64,000 bases of DNA from Erwinia aphidicola (lineage in GTDB: Bacteria > Pseudomonadota > Gammaproteobacteria > Enterobacterales > Enterobacteriaceae). Below the pieces are notes generated by a model, which had not been told where the DNA came from, ran no database searches, and saw only the letters and a list, made by a program, of their open reading frames with translations. The stretch is taken from NCBI RefSeq assembly GCF_024169515.1, contig NZ_JAMKCQ010000002.1, positions 38,508 to 102,507 on the forward strand, in the 5' to 3' direction. Numbering within the stretch: the stretch's first letter is position 1; the number at the start of each line of letters is the position of its first letter. The position numbers and the translations under genes are program-made. Of this stretch, positions 8,260-16,694 are shown piece by piece.

Positions 8260-11200
8260 TTATTCTTCAGTGTGAAGCTCATTTTCTGCATCAACCATAA
8301 AACTTTCCCCTATAGTCATTTCCCCACACCTAATAAATCGGGTGCTTTTATCACCCCTCATTTCACAGCGAAGTTTGCCATCTTTATAATATCTATAAAC
8401 ATGACTATCTCCTTCAGCTACCCTGCACGCTTTTCCATCAGGTCCATATTCGTATTCAGTGCATTGTGTTTCATCATCACTCTGGATACGGCTTAGCAGA
8501 CCAAGGTTATCATAATAAAAATTGAGTCCGTCACCATCATTTGTCACATTACCCTCTTCGTCATAACGCAGAATGAGAGGAGAGTTATGCCCCGGATAAC
8601 CCGCCCGGCTGTTCTCAACACAAATCAGTTTTACAGGATCAGCAGAATCGTAGCCATAGGTGGTGACATTTACCGTATTATCCAGGAATTCAGTGGTGAC
8701 CGTTAATAAATTATCCAGTGCATCATATACAAACTCTTGTTTTTGATAAAGTGAGCCTTGTTCATCTTGAGGCCACTCTGCATCATCAAAAGCAAGAATA
8801 CTGTGGCATACAAGACGCCCACGCATATCATATTCCATTTTCTCCTCGCGCAGGATATTTCCGGCACTATCCTCCAGGCGTTTTGATACGAGCTTATTGT
8901 CTGCTCTGTACATAAAGAATACAGAGCGTGTGGTATCGCCGGCAAGCGTACTAATTACCCAGGTTTGCTGCGCCGGCCTGCCAAATTCGTCATAAGCAGT
9001 AAAGGTCGTAATTCGGTTACCGTTATCAGCAGAAATTACCGTACGCTCCTTTTCGCGTCCCAGGCTGTCGTAAAAAAGATTAACTTCGACATCTGTATCC
9101 TTTTGACTGACTAAACGACCAAGCTGGTCATACAGATAAGTTGTAGTCACGCCATCCTGAGCCTTAATCTGCATGAGCCGTCCGCCTGGCGTTACTGTCT
9201 GTGTAACCTGCCGTTTCTGGTCACCGATAATAGCATGATCGGCATGCATCACATTCCCCAGCAAATCATATGTCAGTTTTACAGCCCCCCCGCTGGTCTG
9301 AGTTTTAATCAGGCGGCCAGTTAAGGGATGATACTGGTTTTCTACATAAGGCTGGTTATCATTACCTGAAGAAAGCGTTAATGGGGCTTCACCCAGTGCG
9401 GATTCCCAAACCATTTTCAATTCGGATCCGTCAGCACGAATAGTACTGGCCGGGCTCATTTGTACATCTTCATAGATATTGTAACTGACTGAGCCACCCA
9501 CCTCCTCCGTAAGCACGCGTCCCAGACCATCGTAGACACGACGGCCCAGCATGACTGGTTCACTTCCCAGTGAAGCATGCTGCACATAAATAGCTTCCGG
9601 ATAGTCGTCGCTAAGGTGTGGCGGGTAACTCCGTTTTACTAAAGTTTTATCCGGAAGAACGCTCTCAATGAGGCGATCTTCATCATCCCAGCGCTGGAGA
9701 GTAATTTGTCCGCATGCGTCAGTTAAGCTCAGACAACGACCCAGTCCGTCATAAGTCCAGCTCATCTCATTTGCCGGATGACGAAGACGTTTGCAGTCAC
9801 GTTTGCCTCTCTCAGTACGCAGCGTTGTTCCATCGGCGCTTTTTTCTGTGAGGGTATAGGCTGTTTCTTCTCCGTTAGGATCCTCAAGCCAGGCCAGAGT
9901 ACTGACGACAACCTGACCATTCTTTAGGGTGAATTCTGTTTCCTGAACAGCGCAGACACCGTCAGGTCGAATTTCACGCCGGATTTCACCTAGACTGTTA
10001 TATTCATAACTCGTTTTTAAATGCAGTGGGTCAATACCCGGCATCCCCGGATCGACCTCAGTTTCCGCAATAACTTGGCCAAGCGAATTATATTCACTCG
10101 TTTTAACTATTACCGGTACACCATCATGTCCCGGAGCGTCAAGTACAACGGGGCGTCCCAGACTGTCAAATCGGGTGTAATATACGAGGCCCGTAGGATC
10201 TGTTGTTTGCTGCCAGGCTTCCCCTTTCTGCATCTGGTATTTCCACGACGTTATGGCTTCAAACTCAGTTCCTGGCATTGAATTTATAGAGACCTTACGA
10301 CCGAGTGCGTCGTAGCTAATGCGGGTCTCCGTATTATTCAACCCCACAGTGCTTAAGGTCAGGCCAGTCTGTAATTGCCGGGTTTCAGATGTGGTTACAC
10401 AGATCCCGTCATGAGTGGTCAGAGTGGTATAAGTATTCAGTTCTCCGGCAACACGATCCAGGACATAGCGGTATTCTCGCTTGGCAGTATGACCATTTCG
10501 GGTTGATCGCTCTTCCAGTAAACTTCCATGCTGCTCCCCCCCGTCGGTATAAAAATATTGCTTATTCTCTTCAATAAGCCTTGTTGTCCCATTCTCTGTA
10601 GCCCAGACAGTTTCGCCACTGGCCTGGATATAATACTCTGTCTTATGGGCATAGCCTGTACGTTGTTGAATACCTTCGCGCAACGGAACGCGGGTATAAA
10701 CATAGTTTGTCTGACGAACGGGGCCACCTCGTTCATCAGGCATCAGTGTAAGCGATTTGAGTCGGTGGACCTTACCGTGCGGATCTGGAGGACACAGCTC
10801 TGTACCAGCCGGACAGCTTGCACCGGCAGGCGGATAATATTCTCTTGCAACGGTTTGACCACTTGCGCTGTCGTAACGTGTTTTAAGATTACCATACTCA
10901 TCATAGGTGGTTGTAACCTCTGTGATTAATACGGTTTCGGGAGCACTGGTCATCCATTGTCGCGTCATAACCGTGCGGGGTAACTGGCAATAGGGTAGCT
11001 GGGCTTCAAATGGCTGAGTCACATCGTCGTGATAGGTTGTTAAAACTTCATGTACATAATCAGTATAGCTCGACGTCTCACGGGTGATCAGATGAAAGCG
11101 GTTGTATTGACGTTCAGTAATGCATAGCGGGTTATCGTCACTGTCATATAGCGTTTCAGTAGAGCCGTAAATAAAATCCTCGCGGCCAGTCCAGTGAAGC

Positions 11201-12231
11201 AGATTATCTTCACTGTCGCGCCAGTTGCTGATTGCCGGATAACCATAGTAGTTTGAATTACCGTTCAGATTATACTGGAACTGACTTTCATGGACTTTTC
11301 TGTTTAAAGAGTCATCTTCCCAGAGCGTGCGAAGTATCACTGCGGGCATAGTACTGCGTGGAGCACCGGAAGGAAGTGTCATGGCAGATTCATCGTACTG
11401 CACCCGTTCATGGGCTCCAAAAGGCTGGGTAACTGAATTCAGGAGCAATAAGCTTGGTGACGATGTGGTTTCATAAGTGAAATTCCATTCAACTTCTTCA
11501 TGCGCTTTAACCTGATATGCGTTATAAGTCTGAAGAGTGGGTAGTGAGATGCGGACGAGGCGCTCATTTTCACAATGAAACAACATCTGGGTGGCATAAC
11601 TAGTGTTTGGGTGCAGCGTCAGAGACGAAACGAAATCATAATCCACGTTCAGGAGAGCGGTTTTATTATCATCATAAATAGAAATCAGCCTGATATCGTC
11701 TGTACCGAAAGACTGCCATTCCATGAAAATGCTGCTGCCATCTGTGCCAATGAGGTTTGTTGTGACTAAGCGGCTTCCTCCATCAGGCGCTTCAAGGATC
11801 TCGATTATTCCTGAACTGTAATGTGAAATAACGGCCCGATACGGGTTCTCAACAATCAATGAAAACGAGTCAAGTTTACGATCGGGAAAAGTACATTCCT
11901 CGCCCTGAGTCCAGGGGTCAATACGGAAACGCTCGCCTGAAGAAAGCTGCAGAAGATTTGCAGACAAATCCAGACTGGTAACAGATAATCCCCAGCCAAC
12001 GCCAAAACCTGTGTTACGGTTGTTCAGTGCACTAAATGAAAGGGAGACTACAGAGCCAGGTCCACGCAGACAATTACCTTCACCAACAGGCAGAGAAATT
12101 GATGCAGAGTAAAGTCCCGTACGCGGGTCAACACCAGCCTCAATACTGCTGAGAAAATTTTGTGCAGTCGAATGTACGGCCCCTGTATCCATGATGGAAT
12201 AGTCTTGTATTCCAATATTCTGCTTCAACAT
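8260..12231 (-). CDS. RHS-repeat shell protein, Tc/Rhs-like (1323 aa)
   Basis: The N-terminal part has the VDPRTGLYSASISLPVGEG pattern typical of Rhs and Tc B/C proteins. The rest is rich in YD repeats (YDALGRK, YNSLGQV, YDQLGRL, YDEFGRP, YDLLGNV), which wind into the beta-barrel that encloses a toxin. The protein ends before the RHS core (last residues ENELHTEE); the core and toxin are a separate downstream gene at 6908-8179. Such a split is unusual, because most Rhs proteins carry shell, core and tip in one chain. There is no PAAR, VgrG-binding or transmembrane N-terminus, which argues against type VI delivery. ATG start with AAGG nine bases upstream. Its mRNA is preceded by an intrinsic terminator (12393-12417). 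Confidence 0.9.
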   Translation of the reverse strand: MLKQNIGIQDYSIMDTGAVHSTAQNFLSSIEAGVDPRTGLYSASISLPVGEGNCLRGPGSVVSLSFSALNNRNTGFGVGWGLSVTSLDLSANLLQLSSGERFRIDPWTQGEECTFPDRKLDSFSLIVENPYRAVISHYSSGIIEILEAPDGGSRLVTTNLIGTDGSSIFMEWQSFGTDDIRLISIYDDNKTALLNVDYDFVSSLTLHPNTSYATQMLFHCENERLVRISLPTLQTYNAYQVKAHEEVEWNFTYETTSSPSLLLLNSVTQPFGAHERVQYDESAMTLPSGAPRSTMPAVILRTLWEDDSLNRKVHESQFQYNLNGNSNYYGYPAISNWRDSEDNLLHWTGREDFIYGSTETLYDSDDNPLCITERQYNRFHLITRETSSYTDYVHEVLTTYHDDVTQPFEAQLPYCQLPRTVMTRQWMTSAPETVLITEVTTTYDEYGNLKTRYDSASGQTVAREYYPPAGASCPAGTELCPPDPHGKVHRLKSLTLMPDERGGPVRQTNYVYTRVPLREGIQQRTGYAHKTEYYIQASGETVWATENGTTRLIEENKQYFYTDGGEQHGSLLEERSTRNGHTAKREYRYVLDRVAGELNTYTTLTTHDGICVTTSETRQLQTGLTLSTVGLNNTETRISYDALGRKVSINSMPGTEFEAITSWKYQMQKGEAWQQTTDPTGLVYYTRFDSLGRPVVLDAPGHDGVPVIVKTSEYNSLGQVIAETEVDPGMPGIDPLHLKTSYEYNSLGEIRREIRPDGVCAVQETEFTLKNGQVVVSTLAWLEDPNGEETAYTLTEKSADGTTLRTERGKRDCKRLRHPANEMSWTYDGLGRCLSLTDACGQITLQRWDDEDRLIESVLPDKTLVKRSYPPHLSDDYPEAIYVQHASLGSEPVMLGRRVYDGLGRVLTEEVGGSVSYNIYEDVQMSPASTIRADGSELKMVWESALGEAPLTLSSGNDNQPYVENQYHPLTGRLIKTQTSGGAVKLTYDLLGNVMHADHAIIGDQKRQVTQTVTPGGRLMQIKAQDGVTTTYLYDQLGRLVSQKDTDVEVNLFYDSLGREKERTVISADNGNRITTFTAYDEFGRPAQQTWVISTLAGDTTRSVFFMYRADNKLVSKRLEDSAGNILREEKMEYDMRGRLVCHSILAFDDAEWPQDEQGSLYQKQEFVYDALDNLLTVTTEFLDNTVNVTTYGYDSADPVKLICVENSRAGYPGHNSPLILRYDEEGNVTNDGDGLNFYYDNLGLLSRIQSDDETQCTEYEYGPDGKACRVAEGDSHVYRYYKDGKLRCEMRGDKSTRFIRCGEMTIGESFMVDAENELHTEE

Positions 12232-12392
12232 TGAATTATACCTTTGCTAAAGAATTAAAATAAACGTCATACGGAGTATGGTCCATTGCACAAATTCATA
12301 TGAGTATGCGCAGCAGAAGTCATAAATGATAAATTAACTTGACCTGAAGTGATTGATAACACAAGCGAAATAACCACTTTGATTACATAAGT

Positions 12393-12417
12393 AAAAAGCA
12401 CCTGAAGAGACAGGTGC
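12393..12417 (-). terminator. Intrinsic terminator between 410-aa gene and rhs
   Basis: Minus-strand stem GCACCTG/CAGGTGC with a 6-base loop followed by TTTTT, ten bases after the 410-aa stop codon and about 160 bases before the rhs start. It would stop transcription from the lysis genes unless an antiterminator is active. Confidence 0.8.
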
Positions 12418-12427
12418 CTGAAAATAA

Positions 12428-13660
12428 TCACCATTTAAAAGGAACGATATTTCTTACGCCGGTCTTATCGATCTTAATGCCGACAGGATGACCGTTTCCA
12501 TAAATATCATATAAATAAAGCTTTTCTTGATAATTACGTACTGCACCGCCATATGGTTCATTAACAAGAACATAATCCACCTTCACAAAAACTCCGCCTA
12601 TGATCACCTTACCCTTTTCAGGGCGACCAACTCTGTTGAAATGGTATCTGGTAAATTCGTCAGTGCTCATAACATCATGATCACCATTATATGTTAAATA
12701 TTTCGGCCAGTTATGCTTATATTGTTCCTCTCCCGGCTGACCAACATACGTGTACATTAATTCAATACGGTCATCTTTGCCAGCGTCATTATATAAAGAA
12801 AAGTACGTATGGTATCCGGGATAGTTTAAGGCAAGGTTAAAATCAATAATCATCCCATTTACAGGTTCACAATACAACTTTCCTTCGTAGAAAGAAATAA
12901 ATGTTGAATCATGCACTAACTGATTGTTAAGTACATCTTCACCACCAACTTCAAGCAATTCACAATAACAGGAGATATCAAAATTTTTCAGCTGTACCGG
13001 GATGACGGTTACAAAGCTATTAAATTTCCCCTGGCCGTCACCGGACGGATCCCCTTCCGGTGCTTCGCGACTGTTCGTCGTAACAGTAATGGACCCATCC
13101 GGGCTGGTAATCTTAGCTGCAAAAGTTCGATTAATTCCGGATGGTGCTGAACATGATAAAAAAAACTTGGTAACAGGACTCATTTTTACAAGGTCTGGTT
13201 CAGCGGCACGTTCAACAGAAACAGGCAGATCGCGTAAGATAACTCCGGTTGCTGACAATTCTTTAGGGATATCTTCTTCATTAGGAATTTTATAGGAATT
13301 CTCTTCAGTATTTTCTGTTGCTGATAGTCCGATATAAGAAAACATATCGTGGTTCCATTCATAGCCACGATGAGTGAAAGAGCTGTACCAGTTACCCGTG
13401 AAACCATTACCGTGCGGAATTTCTTCTCCAGTATGATAATCAATTAAGCGAATATATGAAAGGGCTTCAGGGTTTAAAAGCACCTCCTTTCCACTGGCAT
13501 CCAGTGCACGAACATCAATTTCAAATGTTAATTGCTGACGCCCATTGTTGAATAACTTAACGGAACCATCAAATTCTGGCTGATGAACATGCCGAATTTT
13601 GAATTTATCAATCTGGGCCCAGGATGTTGCTGCATTGGGAGAGTTATTAAATTGTTCCAT
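12428..13660 (-). CDS. 410-aa protein of unknown function, right copy
   Basis: Right paralog of 2062-3294. Soluble-looking, no signal peptide, no membrane helix, no motif that I can assign. Differences from the left copy are clustered: HDMFS, TKFFL, a run around LNNQLVHDSTF, AGKDDRIE, KYLTYNGD and VDYVL. GAGGA lies three bases before the ATG. It sits 28 bases after the 339-aa gene and is followed by the terminator at 12393-12417, so it is probably the last gene of the non-antiterminated transcript. Together with the 339-aa gene it is kept intact in both copies of the duplication while rhs and the endolysin decayed in the left one, which suggests selection to retain it. Confidence 0.86.
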   Translation of the reverse strand: MEQFNNSPNAATSWAQIDKFKIRHVHQPEFDGSVKLFNNGRQQLTFEIDVRALDASGKEVLLNPEALSYIRLIDYHTGEEIPHGNGFTGNWYSSFTHRGYEWNHDMFSYIGLSATENTEENSYKIPNEEDIPKELSATGVILRDLPVSVERAAEPDLVKMSPVTKFFLSCSAPSGINRTFAAKITSPDGSITVTTNSREAPEGDPSGDGQGKFNSFVTVIPVQLKNFDISCYCELLEVGGEDVLNNQLVHDSTFISFYEGKLYCEPVNGMIIDFNLALNYPGYHTYFSLYNDAGKDDRIELMYTYVGQPGEEQYKHNWPKYLTYNGDHDVMSTDEFTRYHFNRVGRPEKGKVIIGGVFVKVDYVLVNEPYGGAVRNYQEKLYLYDIYGNGHPVGIKIDKTGVRNIVPFKW

Positions 13661-13688
13661 AAATCCTCACATATGATTGTGGTAAAAA

Positions 13689-14708
13689 TTAGTCTGAAAT
13701 AATAATTTCGTTTCGTTGACCGGCAACGAATAAGATTTTTAGCTTATGCGTAGTGCCATGAATGTCAGTAACGCTAAGTAAACATGGTCCGCCAAAACCA
13801 GAAGGATAATCGCCTTGCCTGATGTCATTCCGCCCGCACATAACGATCATGCATTTATTGGGGTCTGTATAACTTTTTGTTAGTTCAGGAAGTGGCTGAC
13901 TGCCTGTCGGGACCTGATTTTCGTCTGAATTCCACTGAATGAGGGTTTCGCCAGGACTGGCGAAACCAATGAAACAGGGGGTGCGGTCATCAACATCAGG
14001 TGTTTGCCAGTGGATCATACCCGCAGGATCCGCATCAAGTTTACGCAATGCGAGCTGGCGGGAGCCATCCGGTGAGAGAGAAAGAAAAATACCCTGATTG
14101 AAAATAGCCGCCTGTGGGATATCAGTCGAATCAATGATGTCAACAGGCGATCCCAGTAAAAAACGAGAAGCGTCGTAATAAACTGGTGGATGTACGTTAA
14201 TCTCTGGTGTCAGCGGTAAGGGGAACACAGGAGTCATAGGTTCACCAGAAGAATCAAACGACTCACCGTTAGTAATAAAAACCTTTCCATTATCGCCAGT
14301 AACTTTAACAGCAATTTTAAGAGGTGATGCATAGGGGTCATTGCAGGAAAGATAAAAATCAAAAACCTCACCTCCGGCCATAGTGCCCTGACTATTTGAT
14401 TTTACACCCGTAACTGAAGCTTGATAGTAGTCAAAACGAATATCACGTATCCGGGAAGCTTTCCATCCAAGCTCATTGTATTTATCAAAGGGGATAACTG
14501 TTTCTTTATCATAGTAATCGACAAGACATAATTTGTCTTTTTCAGATCCCGTTAGTTTAACAGGGTCCTTTCCGACGCGGGCTTCCACATAAAAGCGGAC
14601 CAGAACCTGCTGGTTCCCATTACCTGTAACATGTGGATTAGAAATAGTTACTTCAGGCCGATCAATTACCCAGGTCTGATTACTATTATTAAAATCACTA
14701 TTTAACAC
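13689..14708 (-). CDS. 339-aa protein of unknown function, right copy
   Basis: Right paralog of 3323-4342, essentially identical. GTG start with AGGAGA upstream. Its N-terminal pattern (WVIDRPEVTISNPHV) resembles the start of the 410-aa protein, so both may share a fold. No family could be named. Position, between endolysin and toxin, is the only hint of function. Confidence 0.84.
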   Translation of the reverse strand: MLNSDFNNSNQTWVIDRPEVTISNPHVTGNGNQQVLVRFYVEARVGKDPVKLTGSEKDKLCLVDYYDKETVIPFDKYNELGWKASRIRDIRFDYYQASVTGVKSNSQGTMAGGEVFDFYLSCNDPYASPLKIAVKVTGDNGKVFITNGESFDSSGEPMTPVFPLPLTPEINVHPPVYYDASRFLLGSPVDIIDSTDIPQAAIFNQGIFLSLSPDGSRQLALRKLDADPAGMIHWQTPDVDDRTPCFIGFASPGETLIQWNSDENQVPTGSQPLPELTKSYTDPNKCMIVMCGRNDIRQGDYPSGFGGPCLLSVTDIHGTTHKLKILFVAGQRNEIIISD

Positions 14709-15145
14709 ATGTTCTCCTTTAAATTATAAAAAAACTAAAGCCACATACAGATTGAAATAATGATGTTCTATCGGACACCATTCATTACTCTAAAAACTGG
14801 CATTGTAAGAATTTAAAATACAACCCTCCCAAACCAAATTATTCTTAAAAAATAAAAATGATAGCGCATGGCTATTAAAGACTCACAACCATCTAAAGCA
14901 GGGTAATTATTGGTATTTCAGGTTGATTTATTTCCTTAGAGCTTGACCCAGAAGTTTCGCATATTTTTAATCAGTGATTGATTAGGCATCTAAAATAAAT
15001 TGAAGACTTTCCTTTATAATTACTTTCAACATAAACAATGATTGGAACTAAAGAATTATTAAATAAATATGTTTTTAATCCGGTGAATCAATTTAAAATT
15101 CAGTATAGAAACCCTCTAACTCTCTAATAATCAGAAGTGAGGGCA
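14709..15145. other. AT-rich intergenic region (right copy)
   Basis: 437 bp between the endolysin and the 339-aa gene. No gene seen. Right after the endolysin stop the minus strand has a weak CCCTC...GAGGG stem followed by a short T run, which may attenuate transcription. Confidence 0.5.
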
Positions 15146-15775
15146 TCATGGAGTAAGTGCAGCAATTGCTCTGTTTGTATGTTGCGTTCTTAACTTAAGC
15201 CCATTAAATCCGCCATTAATACGCCGCGTCAGACCGCTAATATCATTCCTGTCAGCAAAGTAGTTACAATTATTGTTTTTCCAGAACCAGCCCGCAGAAC
15301 ATGCAGCGTTAATAGGATCTAAGAGTAGTTCTGGTTTTTCCTCAAGATCGAGTCCCAAATCTTCGCCACATGCAATATAATTCCAGCGAAAAGTTAATTG
15401 CTTTAGCCCTCGCCCACGATATTTCCAGCCATCTCCATTAGCATTGTTACCGTATCTGTTACCATAAACAATATTCGCGATAGCTATCTGACGCTCAACC
15501 GGCAAAACGAGTTCCCAGTGTTTTCTTCCTAACTCTGTACGCTGTTGCTCCGTTAGTCTGGATCCAAAAATCTTCAACCCCTCTGATGAATAGTTAAATG
15601 ATTCCTGAATCATTTGAAACCCCATCGATTCAACAGAAATTTGTGCAATGAAATGGGCCTGGCGTAATGGAGTATTAATAAAGCATGTCTCCATAGCCAC
15701 CATAACCGGATAAAACCATTTCTGTACAAGCTCATCCGTTATTCCTGCGGCGACTTTAAATTCATCCTGTGTCAT
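15146..15775 (-). CDS. Phage-type GH19 endolysin (chitinase-like fold)
   Basis: 209 aa, cytosolic (no signal peptide), so it needs a holin to reach the cell wall. It has the GH19 phage-lysozyme pattern: HFIAQISVES (likely catalytic Glu49), the FNYSSEGL segment, then KYRGRGLKQLTFRWNY and the C-terminal GWFW and INGG motifs. Enzymes of this group cut the glycan strands of peptidoglycan. The ATG has GAGGA close upstream. It forms a lysis cassette with the spanin genes (22 bases upstream) and the holin. A truncated duplicate lies at 4780-5108. Confidence 0.92.
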   Translation of the reverse strand: MTQDEFKVAAGITDELVQKWFYPVMVAMETCFINTPLRQAHFIAQISVESMGFQMIQESFNYSSEGLKIFGSRLTEQQRTELGRKHWELVLPVERQIAIANIVYGNRYGNNANGDGWKYRGRGLKQLTFRWNYIACGEDLGLDLEEKPELLLDPINAACSAGWFWKNNNCNYFADRNDISGLTRRINGGFNGLKLRTQHTNRAIAALTP

Positions 15776-15797
15776 AAATCCTCTTTCGTGCTTACTC

Positions 15798-16271
15798 TTA
15801 TTTAATGCATTGCTCTCTAATATAATCCTGCAGACCGAGAATCATTTTTTCTGCTCTGACAAGGTCCTTGCGGTGGGTGAAATAACCCTGTTCAGCGTCC
15901 TGAGTAAGTCTGGGGGAGGCTGCATCATCCATGCCGGAGGTGGCGGAGGAGGAGGGCAATTGTTGCTCACAGTTTGCTGAGATGTGCAACCGCTGAGTAC
16001 CAGAGTTAATCCGACTGTGCAAATCATCAATTTTAATATTTTCATCGTGCAATGCTCGCGTATAGTGTTTATCAAGTTCAGAAATTTGTTTCAACTGGTT
16101 GAGCTGTTTTTCATATAAAGTCTTTAAATCAGCCAGCTTTACTTCATAAACCGAGGCGCGGACCTTTTCTTTTTTCCACGACACGACCATTATTCCAGTG
16201 AAGGAAACATGCATTAAGATAAAAGTAAAAATTATCAGATATTTAAACCGCAAAAAAAATAGCGATAACAT
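15798..16271 (-). CDS. Rz-like inner-membrane spanin
   Basis: 157 aa. Residues about 8-30 form one N-terminal membrane segment; the rest is charged and helical, as expected for an i-spanin reaching across the periplasm. The sequence itself is diverged, but the embedded Rz1-type lipoprotein in another frame (15842-16045) makes the assignment strong. The holin stop lies just before this ATG. Spanins fuse the inner and outer membranes in the last step of lysis. Confidence 0.85.
   Translation of the reverse strand: MLSLFFLRFKYLIIFTFILMHVSFTGIMVVSWKKEKVRASVYEVKLADLKTLYEKQLNQLKQISELDKHYTRALHDENIKIDDLHSRINSGTQRLHISANCEQQLPSSSATSGMDDAASPRLTQDAEQGYFTHRKDLVRAEKMILGLQDYIREQCIK
15842..16045 (-). CDS. 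Rz1-like outer-membrane spanin lipoprotein
   Basis: 67 aa, entirely inside the Rz gene in another frame, a lambdoid arrangement. The signal peptide ends in a lipobox LVLSGC (Cys20), and a run of seven prolines follows, the hallmark of Rz1. The start at 16045 was preferred over the ATG ten codons upstream because it places the signal peptide at the N-terminus. Confidence 0.88.
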   Translation of the reverse strand: MKILKLMICTVGLTLVLSGCTSQQTVSNNCPPPPPPPAWMMQPPPDLLRTLNRVISPTARTLSEQKK

Positions 16272-16274
16272 ATC

Positions 16275-16616
16275 TCAAGCCTCTTCCTGAATATCTTTCA
16301 TTTTTTTATCTTTTTTTTCGCTTTCCGTTTTAAGCCGCATGAACTGAAGTACAGATGAAATACCAACATAACCTAAAAAAACCGAGGCAGGAAATGCGAG
16401 GTCTGGTTGCCATTCCATGGCAACCAGGACCTCACTGATTCCGAAGGCAGCCATGGCACACATACCTCCTTCTGCGCAGGTATTTTTAAACGATTCGCCA
16501 TGATAAATACATCTTAAAACAGCCATCGTACCACCTGAAAGAGCGTAACCAAGCGGGCCTTTGTTTTCCCGGACCCATAGTAATATTTCTGCAAAAATCA
16601 TTTTTGGATATGACAT
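16275..16616 (-). CDS. Lambda S-type holin
   Basis: 113 aa with three predicted membrane segments and a charged C-terminus (KTESEKKDKKMKD). The order of features matches lambda S: a gly-rich first helix (GPLGYALSGGTMAVLR), an MCAMAAF second helix and an FLGYVGISSVLQF third helix (lambda S has FIGYIGTDSIGSL). It would form the inner-membrane lesions that release the endolysin. AAAGG lies about six bases before the ATG. A second Met at residue 6 with Lys5 between recalls the dual start of lambda S (holin and antiholin), but the second start has no separate ribosome site. Confidence 0.9.
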   Translation of the reverse strand: MSYPKMIFAEILLWVRENKGPLGYALSGGTMAVLRCIYHGESFKNTCAEGGMCAMAAFGISEVLVAMEWQPDLAFPASVFLGYVGISSVLQFMRLKTESEKKDKKMKDIQEEA

Positions 16617-16658
16617 ATGTTACCTTTAATAATAATTAAACGCTAATAATGAATTAAA

Positions 16659-16686
16659 AATATATTTACAATTGCATTTACACCAA
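16659..16686 (-). promoter_or_regulatory. Candidate promoter between Q and holin
   Basis: In the 78-bp gap after Q, the minus strand has TTGGTG, a 16-base spacer and TATATT. In lambdoid phages Q acts on the promoter just downstream of its own gene. No separate downstream terminator like lambda tR' is seen here. Confidence 0.35.
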
Positions 16687-16694
16687 CAAAATAA

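Noticed and set aside
5175..12231. Type VI secretion Rhs effector
   Set aside because: No PAAR or VgrG gene, no N-terminal transmembrane or adaptor region and no immunity gene.
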